Assembly: GCA_027922465.2 (NCBI GenBank)
Contig: BQMF02000171.1
Coordinates: 248,001 to 312,000, forward strand
DNA: 64,000 nucleotides
Reading direction: 5' to 3'
From: Turritopsis dohrnii
Lineage: Eukaryota > Cnidaria > Hydrozoa > Anthoathecata > Oceaniidae
Below the pieces are notes generated by a model. It did no database searches. It had not been told where the DNA came from and worked only from the letters and a program-made list of their open reading frames with translations. Shown here in pieces: positions 54,901 through 63,426 of the stretch (within the stretch, counting starts at the first letter, position 1; every line of letters begins with the position of its first letter). The position numbers and the translations under genes were made by a program.

Positions 54901-56759
54901 TGAGGATGTGGTCACTAAATAGAATAAGTTAAGACTACAATAGAATCATTTTATATACTCATATACATATACATGTATATGTATATATTATAAATAATAA
55001 ACCTGATGAAGAGAAAATCGAACAATTCATTTCATCATTTGAGAAGAAAACCCAAGAGAAAGTGGCGAGACTTAAACAATAGCAAAACAATGGCAAGTTA
55101 TATCTAACATATGGGAATTCCCCTGACATCTTCCATTTATTCTAAAGAATTTTCTTTCCATAGTATGCATTTGTTTATGTCACATCATCAATTTATATAT
55201 AAAATGTGAATAAGACAAACATTATTTTCTTTTCAAATATCTTTCAAGATCATGTAATGCCAATAGAAAGCCTTTATGTAGGAACGTATATTATGAAGTA
55301 TTATAAAGTCAGTTTGGGTTTTGTTTTTGGATGGATTTTTCTCCTCAATAAGTTCATAACGTTTTTTTTTTAATACAGATGGTCTTGTGATTTTTCTTTT
55401 CGCTTCCCATGAAATTAGCAAAGAAACTTTAACGCATACATTCGTTATACAACCTTCACAGAAAAGCCCCACTGCGGCTTTAAATCTTATTTAAATTTGT
55501 AACTTCTTGTTCCAAATAACACACTATTGATTTATAAAGTATTTAGTATCTGTTTTATTACCCATTATTCTACACCAATATTTTTACTGAAATAAACCTT
55601 AACATCTTACATGGCGGCATTTTTTGCCATCGTAAATAATGATCTGTTGTTGCAATTTTCAAATACGGCGGCGTTGTTTCACTGTCAGTCTTTTTCCCAA
55701 TTCAGAGGGCTGAAGATTCATTTCCAGCTTATTCCATTTTTTTTCTAAATTTTCGGCACTTCTTTTGGAAGATAAGAATGGTCATTTGGTTGTTGAACCG
55801 AAGTAAAATTTTTATTGTGAAGAATTCCTTTACAGCCTTGTTAACAGTCAAATCTAGTGGTTGATACACATTTATCATGTTAGGCGGTGCTTTTGTAGCC
55901 AAGATATGGTTTTCTTCTATGTTTTGAGCACTTTGTCGTAATTGGACCACAAAAAGATATACAGTGCCTTTTGATTTTCGCACCCAAGACTCTCACACTC
56001 TCGTCAATTTGAAGGATATTTTATAATAGGAATGCTCTTTTAATTTGTGTCAGAAAAAAACTGTTATATCAGGAACAACTTACAGAAATGTGTTTTTTTT
56101 CTTTTCAAGGTAGTTATTATGTTGAAAACCTTATTTTTTTCTATTTTGTAAGCGTGTGCAAATGAAATTGTAGATTGTTATTGAATGTTGGGTCATTAGC
56201 ATTTCCTTTGGGCCACCAAAAATTTTAAAACCGATATCAATGGCCCAGCATGACACCCAGATAAAATATTAAGATTAGGCACTGACATTGGATGGTGAGC
56301 TAGAATTAAGACAATGGAGTACAGATATTAGCCTCCCAGACATTACAAAGTATGGGAACGTAAGAATGTTTGCAGCTTTGAAGAAGAGGTTTAGTGTGAG
56401 GAAGGTAGTGAGCAAAAGATAGAAGTCTGATAGCTTTTTCTTTAAGTTTTAAAATTCTACACAGGACTTTTGGATTATGACCCACAAAACTCAAAAAAGT
56501 GCAGCATATAACTCATACGTTGAGGTCTACAATAGATTAACTTTGTTTGCTGAGTCCGTCCCCAAAGTGTATAAATTCAAAATGGGGCTCTAACATCATA
56601 TCATAAGAAATAACACTCACCAATACTTGTTCTTGTTGAAGCAGTTCTATTAATAAACATTCTAAATCCCCTTCCTCGACTCAAGTCAACGTTGGGACTA
56701 AAACTTCTAACAAACTCTCCATAATTATCATTAAAATTGGCAGGTCTTTGATTACTCAT
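48928..56759 (-). CDS. HECT-type E3 ubiquitin ligase with a 13-copy exon array, cargo of the 18-kb element
   Basis: ATG at 56759 (MSNQRPANFNDNYGEFVRSF). Exons: 56759-56621; 54914-54846; 54603-54529; thirteen 78-nt exons from 54366-54289 down to 51534-51457; 51231-51172; 50971-50723; 50486-48928. Exons 2-18 all start and end in phase 1, and the sum is exactly 1055 codons (1054 residues plus stop). The linker of about 400 residues is Ser/Thr-rich. Then come a basic patch (NIPSRPKKRQKRGPATTS) and a C-terminal HECT domain: VFIKFEDEEGYDLDGVTREF, KYLKITPHVAVDYHDFVAAG, SLRPSGDLVCQNLVPSYGDD, FVTGCEILSN and the catalytic Cys in VAHTCGKNLILSRFF (about residue 1018). It resembles G2E3-like HECT proteins. 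HECT enzymes pass ubiquitin through that Cys to substrates. No stops seen. Target and use to the transposon are unknown. Confidence 0.85.
51457..54366 (-). repeat. Tandem array of 13 near-identical exon-intron units (about 236 bp)
   Basis: Exon starts (left edges) at 51457, 51693, 51929, 52165, 52401, 52636, 52872, 53107, 53343, 53579, 53815, 54053 and 54289. Each exon is 78 nt and encodes 26 residues of the form VSTSWNTTISSRTGTSTARS plus SATTPR, with variants TVRSSATAPR and TVTSSATAPR; 15 of 26 are Ser or Thr. Each has a TTTTAG acceptor and a GTATTAAT-type donor. Intron lengths are about 156-160 bp. Pairs of units (52165-52635 and 52636-53106) are almost identical, showing recent duplication of two units at once. 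Two diverged members (54529-54603, 75 nt; 54846-54914, 69 nt) precede the array in the gene. Confidence 0.9.
55729..55983 (-). pseudogene. pogo-like (DDE_1) transposase fragment in the first HECT intron
   Basis: Reads NHILATKAPPNMINVYQPLD, LTVNKAVKEFF, the PPNxTxxxQPLDLxVNKxxK block near the C-terminus of pogo/CENP-B-like DDE transposases. Only about 80 codons remain and the rest is degraded. It lies within the intron between HECT exons 1 and 2. Confidence 0.65.
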
Positions 56760-57048
56760 ATCGAAGCACGTGAACTGTTGTTACATTCGTTTTCAAATTT
56801 TAACATGTGCGTTTTAATATACGCAAGCTGAGCATGCGCACTTTCAACTCTTTTCTGAAACGCGGGAAATCGATAGCGGGATTCTCCCCAGATAACTTGG
56901 TATTTCTGAATTTCTGAATAACTAAGAATTTCAGCAGAAGTACTTGGTATTTCTAATTTAACGAAGTATTTCTAAGATTTATCTTGAAATACTTAGTTGA
57001 TCTCCAGAAATACTAAGTATCTCACAGAAATACCTAGTACTTCTAATA

Positions 57049-57092
57049 GAAATACTTAGTATTTCTGAAATATGTGACAATCGCCTTCCATA
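57049..57092 (-). repeat. Right terminal inverted repeat of the 18-kb element
   Basis: 44 bp identical to the left end. Inside it, from about 56895 to 57048, GTATTTCT/AGAAATAC words recur about ten times. Confidence 0.95.
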
Positions 57093-57202
57093 GGAGTCCA
57101 TTCACGAATGGCTGATCTATCACTATAAATTAACTGCCTATTAAATCCCAGCTCTGCATCCTCCCTAGCATTGAACACATCAACAGTGTATTCATCCGCC
57201 AT
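57093..57202 (-). pseudogene. MADF gene, 5' part of exon 1 (right side of the 18-kb insertion)
   Basis: ATG at 57202: MADEYTVDVFNAREDAELGF, then NRQLIYSDRSAIREWTP, where the 18-kb element enters. The frame continues at 39104 in the left part. The start codon lies about 240 bp inside the Harbinger terminus at 57440, the normal position for the partner gene of such elements. Confidence 0.8.
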
Positions 57203-57440
57203 CTTGAATTTGATTTTCACTCAGAAAAGCAATGTCAGCAATAAAATAATAAATGCTGTGCTTGCAAAATTAAAGGAATTTGATTGGTTTATCGAGTTCC
57301 TGTCCCGTGGAGCAGAAACAAAATGGACAGGAATATCTTCCCGTAGGACAAGTAAACAAACGAAATGCGCATGCTCACGTGACATGATTTCCCGTTCCGT
57401 TCCCGTTCCCCTTGAAAAACGGACAAGTGGAAACTGGCCT
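57093..57440. mobile_element. Right end of a truncated PIF/Harbinger element, host of the 18-kb transposon
   Basis: The sequence ends CGGACAAGTGGAAACTGGCCT at about 57440, preceded by GTTCCGTTCCCGTTCCC, matching the terminal design of the Harbinger element at 45162-46045 (GGAACGGGAAC inside, ...CCACTT...GGCC at the tip). TAA follows. The left terminus is missing: left of 38920 only an intron stretch and then the P-element gene are found. Confidence 0.6.
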
Positions 57441-57633
57441 TAATGGTATAGTAGCAACAAAATTAAAACAAACTGGGAAGGCTGAGTACAGCAGCAAAAA
57501 TTGATAAAGTCATAGCAATTCTTGCGGTCGGGCATGACGTCATGCATCTCACAACTAATTGATATCGTTATGGATGAGGGAAAACATTGCCGATAGTTAC
57601 TTCAATAAGAGGGATTAAAACCACACAATCGCT

Positions 57634-59115
57634 ATGCCTCGAAGTTGTTGCGTGTTTTCCTGTTCAAATAATACTCAAAATCGACCAGATTTGGGATTCT
57701 ATATTCTTCCTCATGAAAAGAGTAGAAGGAAAGCATGGCTTAAAGCTGTTAATCGAGCTCATGCTGATGAAGAAGGAGTTTCATCAAAAACAAAAACTTG
57801 GTCTCCAAAATTACGTTATCACTACGTTTGTTCGGAGCATTTCATTTCTAGTGAGTATTTATTACACTTAACTATGGGAACTTAATACTTTTCATTTTAT
57901 AATTTTCTTATAATTTTATTAATGTTCTCATAGGGTCATCATCATCATCAATCAATCTGAGTCAGCAATTCGAGTCAGTTTCTGCTGCGGTGGTATCACC
58001 TGACGTTGAAATGGGGTCACCTGAAGTTGAAATGGCATCTCCAGATCTTGAAATGGTCTCACCTGTTCAGTCTCCTGACTTTTCTTTACAATCACCTATC
58101 AGTATCTCAGAGAGAGAAAGTATTTATGAAGAAATGGACAACTTAAGATCTGAATGTGATAGTCTTAAAACCATTGTGGAATTGCAAAGTAAAAATGCTC
58201 CATTTAAATTCAAGCACCTGCAAGAAGACAAAGAAAGATGTTTTATGCTCACTGGGTTACCCTATGATCTATTCTCTGTGTTGGTTGAGCATTTATGTTG
58301 TGGACAACCTGAAAGTTCACGTCAAAAATTAACTAATGAGGACCAACTACTTCTAACTCTTGTCAAGTTAAAGCATAACATGAATTTTGAAATGTTAGCT
58401 TACTTAAGTAACATCTCGAAAACAACAGCAGTAGATAATTTCTGGAAATGGATGGATATCCTATATGTGAACTTAAAGTTTATGATTAGAACGCAAGACA
58501 GGGATCATATTTTTGCGACGATACCTACAGCATTTAAAAAGAAATTTCCACGTCTTACATCAATAATTGATTGTTTCGAAATCTTCATTGAGTCACCTAG
58601 TTGTCTACTAGCAAGAGCAAAGTGTTATAGGCAAAAAACATTGTACCATCAAATTCATGATTTCATGCACACCACTTGGGGCTGTGAATTTTTTGTCAAG
58701 ATGTCGGGGAGGTCGTGCATCAGATATTTGCATTGTGAAAGAGTCAGGTTTTCACATGGGTAAATACCATATGCCTGGAGACCAAATTTTGGCAGACCGT
58801 GGATTTACCCTGATAGATGAGTTTGCTGCTGGTTCAGGTTCAGAACTGATAATACCCGCATTTACTAAGGGGAAATCACAGTTAACACCCAGTGAAAGCG
58901 AAAGCACAAGAAAGATTGCATCAGTTAGAATACATATCGAACACATTATTGGACTTAGAAGGAATCACTACACTATACTTAAGGGAATTTTGCCATATCG
59001 GACAGTCAAAAGTCTTCGAGATGAAGCAATACACGAGTCTCTTAGTAATTGTGATAACATTGTTACAGTTTGTTTTGCGTTAATAAATATGAATATTAGT
59101 ATCGTACGGAAATAA
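57634..59115 (+). pseudogene. THAP plus DDE_Tnp_4 transposase gene, one frameshift
   Basis: Exon 1 (57634-57850) encodes a THAP zinc finger: MPRSCCVFSCSNNTQ, RRKAWLKAVNRAH, YHYVCSEHFIS (C2CH layout). Exon 2 (57934-59115) joins in phase. A repeated VSPDVEMGSPEVEMASPDLE linker and a coil (EEMDNLRSECDSLKTIVELQ) precede the catalytic part: FMLTGLPYDLFSVLVEHL, TNEDQLLLTLVKLKHNMNFE, LTSIIDCFEIFIES (first Asp), then GGRASDICIVKES, GDQILADRGF (second Asp) and VRIHIEHIIGLRRNHYTIL (Glu). The frame changes by one base in the A-run near 58632-58638, so the protein is cut between first and second Asp. Everything else is intact, suggesting a young copy. Confidence 0.85.
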
Positions 59116-60715
59116 TATAAACTGAAATCGTTATACAGTCCCATGTATCATTTTTGTATTCCTGCGTAAGCAAGGAATACTTTGAAACCCTTCGTGTTTT
59201 TTTTTTTTTTTTTTTTTTTTTCACTGTCCAAACCTAGACCAATTTTTGTCGATGGGAAATAGCCACTCAAATCATTAATGTTCCCAACATACATTCTTTT
59301 TATGATTTAACAGTCTAAACTCACACTACATTCATTGTATACATGTACTTTGCTTGAAAAGACTCTAAAAGTGTAAAATATAAGCTCTAGTGAAAGGAAT
59401 AATTAACATATGGCTAAATCGCAGATGCCAAGGTAGAAATGTTGTTTCACGTGAGTCTTATGCAACGTTCTTACGTTTTCCATAGTTGTTTTAAAAATGG
59501 AAGCGAAGAAGCACGCGTAGATCTGAGAAAATTTCTTGGTTGAATATATGGATATAGAAGAGGTTATACGGCTGTCAAACTTAAAAGAATCAAGAACATT
59601 TATGATCCAAACTGATAATCTACGTGAAACTAATACTCTTAGTAGTTATTTGTGATAAATAAGCAGTTTTTGATGCTTCAAATCAGATATGAACGACTAC
59701 AAAAACAGTATGCTTACATCGATTTAAAAAAATGTGTAAGGTTTCTATTAGTCTTTTTCTAAATATAATGCAATTTTCTATTTCATGTTCCTAGGTAAGC
59801 TATCCTGTTTTTATAAAGCTCTGGAATCTTGAAGCACAGCTCATCTTCCTCATCAGCTTATACCCATTTTATTAATCAATAGATGACCACTTTTTTAATT
59901 GATTAGTCGAATTTAAAATATTGTATGATTCTAAAATTTGTATACTATCAAGCTGACGATAAAAAGGAAACACAGATATTTTTATTATTTTGCAAGGCCA
60001 AGTAAAAGTTTTTATTATGAAGTTCAGGTATAAACAACATAAAGATTTTCATACTGTATAGTTTTAAAAGGAGTATTTTGAAACGTCCACGGAAGAGTGT
60101 TCTCTAATGGATTTTTAAACTGACGGTGTTCCTTTTTAAGCTTGATCTCCGGCAAAATTTTTATAAGTCTCTTAACTTTTATGATGCTCTCGGTAATGTA
60201 ATTAAATGGATTCGAAGCTATTACTATTTACGCCACAGATTTTCCCTTCAAAACTTAATGTGACAAAGTTTTCATTACTTAATTACTTTTTGAAGATGCT
60301 TTAGGGAATATAACTATGAATAAAAAACTTTTTGAAAAAATCTGTAAATGATGCAAAACAGTGCAGTTTATATGAAATAACAAATATTACTTCTTTCACA
60401 GCTACAAGATAAACTGTAAAACACAAAGAACATCATACCACATTATGCATATTGTTTTAAACCGTGAACAAACATTCACCTTTTAAAGCACAGATTATCC
60501 TTAACGCGATAATCTTTTAATTAGTTAATTGCTTCTTGAAGATGCTTTAGGGAGTGCAACTTCGAATGGAAATCTTTTTAAAAAAATCTCTAAATTGATG
60601 CGAGACTGAAGTTTTATATGAAACAACAAAGTTTAATAGTTATCGTAGCTAAAAGGTAAAATGTAAAATATTGCAAACATCATTCCGCATTATGCATATG
60701 GTTTTAAAGCGTGAA
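59116..60715. other. Noncoding stretch
   Basis: Contains a T-run of about 24 at 59199-59222 and a short hairpin GTATTCCT...AAGGAATAC near 59156-59180. A diverged direct repeat lies at 60285-60728. No gene seen. Confidence 0.5.
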
Positions 60716-60728
60716 CTAACACTCATTT
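60285..60728 (+). repeat. Diverged tandem duplication, unit about 243 bp
   Basis: TTTTTGAAGATGCTTTAGGGA near 60289 and CTTCTTGAAGATGCTTTAGG near 60531 begin two copies that stay alignable through ATTATGCATATNGTTTTAAA and GTGAAC at their ends (about 60445-60480 and 60690-60728). The second copy runs into the 3' end of the PHD gene. Confidence 0.7.
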
Positions 60729-61975
60729 CTTTCTGAAAAGGCTCCAGAAAGTCTTACAGTCATCCACAGGAATACTTCTGCCCGGTAGGGCATCTTGTTT
60801 GTTTTTCGACAGTCTTTGCAATACCAAGTTTTCGAAGCTGGAAGTTTTTTTAATTTCAGGCACTGAATGTCAAACCACTTATCATATTTATCACATCCAA
60901 CCATGTCACTTGTCTTAGGTGGATCACAAATGCAGTACTTTTCATTTTTTTTCTTCAAACTCGGTTCTTGACTTGACTCCAAATTTCTTGTAAGCAATTC
61001 GGGTAATATTATTTCCTTCCAGAAAAATCATATTTATCGATAGCATCATTAATGAATTTTGTATTTTTATGTACTCATAACAATTGGTCAATTAGTCAAT
61101 TGGTGTCCAAACAACAAAATCACAGTATTTAACATTGCAAACATACATTTCATGCTGTATTTGACTGTGATATTCATGTGATTGATCTAATACCAACTCA
61201 TTATTTTAAATGTTTTAAATAAAAGTTGTTTTTATTTCCATCCATCAAGCCTTTCTCTCTTAATGTATATGGGCATTTTATTTCAACTACCCCATAGCCA
61301 CAGCAGGAACAATGTACCACCGCATCTGGTGATACCCCAAGATGTGGCTTATCAGGCTTAATGACCAATCCAATGTTTTTGACATCAAGATCTTTGTGAA
61401 TATACATACTATTCAAACACAATGATTGACACATATGCTCAGGGTTTGAGGAAATATTTTGGTAGTCTGCAAGGGCCTCATCTTCTTTTTCTTTTCCCCA
61501 CAATAAAGATGGCACATAAGCATTTTTGGCATAGGTTGGCATGGTAATTTTCAAGATTGTCGATTTAGCTACGTTGCTACATTAGCATGAATCACCGAAT
61601 GAGCCACTGAACCAGTAATACGTCCTGCCCTTTGTTCATGCCAAACAATATTAGCAGATTGATTTCGAGTTACTTCTTCAAGATATGTAGCTTCATTTTC
61701 ACTGACGGCCAAGGAACTACATGCCTTTTGGCATTGAGCATGGAGAAGCTCTTTATCCAGTGAAAGGAAGTGTGGCTGGTACAAGTTTCTTAATGCCTTT
61801 GGTAACTTAGCAATTTCTATGTTTGTTTTATCTTTGACGACAAATGGTGCCTGGAAATCTGCAAACAAAGACAAACCCACAATGTTTGGGTTCACACAAC
61901 TTAAAAGTGCATTAAGAAAGTTTTTTTTCTCTATATCCGTTGGTGCTGGTATATTGGGCTGTATAGTCGGGGAGG
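60716..61975 (-). pseudogene. YqaJ-type nuclease plus PHD finger gene, frameshifted
   Basis: Reading right to left: NIPAPTDIEKKNFLNALLSC, then NPNIVGLSLFADFQAPFVV, EVTRNQSANIVWHEQRAGRI, TGSVAHSVIHANVA. A frame break at about 61568 looks like an 8-bp local duplication (AACGTAGC). Then WGKEKEDEALADYQ, KPHLGVSPDAVVHCSCCGYG and VVEIKCPYTLREKG give the D...ExK core of the YqaJ/lambda-exonuclease fold. A further shift near 61205 leads to HSQIQHEMYVCNVKYCDFVV. The C-terminal part is a PHD finger: KYCICDPPKTSDMVGCDKYD, KWFDIQCLKL, TWYCKDCRK (Cys4-His/Asp-Cys3 pattern, with Asp where His is usual: KWFDIQC). Such genes are multi-copy in cnidarians and probably transposon-borne; function unknown. Confidence 0.65.
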
Positions 61976-62552
61976 CTTAAAACTGCGCAGTTTTTGATAA
62001 ATTACACTTACGAAACAACCAAACCCATTGCGAACGTCAAACTTGTATGTATCTGTGGCTAGTCTGCCATTTTTGAATTTAGCAAACAAGAATTAGATCC
62101 TAATCGACTGAATCAGTGCTTATTCCCGTTTTACGTTTCGAAGTTTTTACCCGTCATTTTGGCTAAAATTTGCGCATAAGAGGTAAAAAAATGCGCATTT
62201 TTTTCTCGCTAGTGCGTAGTATTTAACCTTCAAAAAATGCGCAGATATTTTAAAAAGTGCGCAAGAACTTGTTAAGAAATTTCAGCTAAGGTGACAGTAA
62301 TAACGGGCATTTATATGTTTCTAGTGCCTTATAGTACCTAGCCAGTAATTCTTTAATGTATATTTTATTTAGAAGAGAAACTCAAAAGATTTAAGTAACC
62401 GAGATACAAGGGTCAATTATTATATAGCTTTTTTCTTGATTTCAGCAAAAACCTAATTATTGGAAAACAGAAAAAAAAACAATTTTGATAGTTGACAGAA
62501 TAGTTTTTCAAGTGTTATTTTCATTGTTAAACTTGTATAATATATACTATGT
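61976..62552. other. Noncoding stretch
   Basis: ATGCGCA/TGCGCA words recur about six times between 61985 and 62270. No gene seen. Confidence 0.4.
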
Positions 62553-63404
62553 CTATTCCGGAATTTCTTTGTTGTAAAGTTCTAGGCGGTCAGTCTCCAC
62601 TATGTTGTCAAAATTACATACCAGCCTGTTGTACGCACTGAAGTTGAACTTTCCTCCTTTCACAGGTTCGAGTGACAGTGGGCCAGAGATGATATCAGAT
62701 ATTGGGAAAGTGTAAATGTCCTTGTTCTTTGGGTTACGGTAGGGTTCAAAAAGGTTGTCAGTATAACCATGCTTCGGTTTAAGACATTCAAGTTTTATTT
62801 CCTTGGTTCTCCCTTCTTTATCATAAAGGAATCGATTCAGCAATTTTCCGATGCTAATAGATGGTTTTCCTCTCTCATCATAAAAAATAGCCCCAAACCA
62901 TTTTTGTTGGATGTCAGTTTCGGGAGTGGGTAATGACAAATATTTCCACAACAATACTAGCTCTTCTCTTTCGTTTTTCTCGAGATCGTCATTTTCTTCT
63001 CCTTCATCATCGGACATACTATCAACATCGTCATCATCTCCAAACAGCTCATCACACATGGGTTGCGCATTTGATCTTACTGGTAGCTCGTCATCACTTT
63101 CATCTTCTTCGCTGTGTGCACTTTCTTTCACCATTTTTCGAAAATCAATTCCACGTTTGACTGGTTCTTTTGGCTTCTTTGGTTTGGTTTTGCCTATCTC
63201 GGGTTTCTTCACTTTTTCTTTATTCGATTCTGTGGCGTCTCCATCTTTCGTCTCTGTTGTTTCGACTGCCTCAGTTGCTGTTGCTGGCTTGTTTCCGTCT
63301 TTTCCTTTTGGTTTTTCTTTCTCCTTGCTTTTCTTGGTCTTTTTCTTTGTGTTTGCTTCTTCAATCAGCTTTCGATATTCAGCATCCGTGATGACTTTGG
63401 TCAT
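62553..63404 (-). CDS. Charged accessory ORF following a pogo-like transposase
   Basis: ATG at 63404 (MTKVITDAEYRKLIEEANTK), then a Lys/Glu-rich tract (KKKTKKSKEKEKPKGKDGNK), an acidic tract (DELFGDDDDVDSMSDDEGEE) and a compact C-terminus: QKWFGAIFYDERGKPSISIG, KLLNRFLYDKEGRTKEIKLE, CLKPKHGYTDNLFEP, ending EIPE-TAA. The last part resembles a module found at the end of pogo-like transposases in cnidarians (WxxxxYxxxxYxGKxxxxF), from memory. It starts 23 bp after the transposase stop in another frame. It could be a separate ORF, or the rest of the same protein after a one-base frame change in the A8 run at 63414-63421. Confidence 0.55.
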   Translation of the reverse strand: MTKVITDAEYRKLIEEANTKKKTKKSKEKEKPKGKDGNKPATATEAVETTETKDGDATESNKEKVKKPEIGKTKPKKPKEPVKRGIDFRKMVKESAHSEEDESDDELPVRSNAQPMCDELFGDDDDVDSMSDDEGEENDDLEKNEREELVLLWKYLSLPTPETDIQQKWFGAIFYDERGKPSISIGKLLNRFLYDKEGRTKEIKLECLKPKHGYTDNLFEPYRNPKNKDIYTFPISDIISGPLSLEPVKGGKFNFSAYNRLVCNFDNIVETDRLELYNKEIPE

Positions 63405-63426
63405 TTTGTCAACTTTTTTTTGCTTT

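Larger units (their letters stand above)
39105..57092. mobile_element. 18-kb DNA transposon carrying integrase-type transposase, zinc-finger and HECT ligase genes (IS3EU-like)
   Basis: The first and last 44 bp are identical inverted repeats (39105-39148 and 57049-57092) starting TATGGAAGGCGATTGTCACA. The 6-bp word GGAGTC stands directly outside each end (39099-39104 and 57093-57098). Next to the terminal repeats, both ends hold repeated AGAAATAC/GTATTTC palindromic words. Removal with one GGAGTC restores the frame of the MADF gene, which proves the borders. Cargo: DD34E transposase (39518-41542, plus), zinc-finger gene (46992-48536, minus), HECT gene (48928-56759, minus), all reading intact. 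Passengers: a MITE (42003-42461), a 139-bp satellite, a Harbinger derivative (45162-46045) and a pogo fragment (about 55729-55983). TA(T/C)...(A/G)TA ends with a 6-bp duplication match what I recall of IS3EU; Maverick-type polymerase and capsid genes are absent. Confidence 0.9.

Noticed and set aside
39105..57092. Maverick/Polinton identity for the 18-kb element
   Set aside because: Size, integrase and 6-bp duplication fit, but no DNA polymerase B, ATPase, protease or capsid gene is present, and the ends start TATGG with only 44 identical bp.
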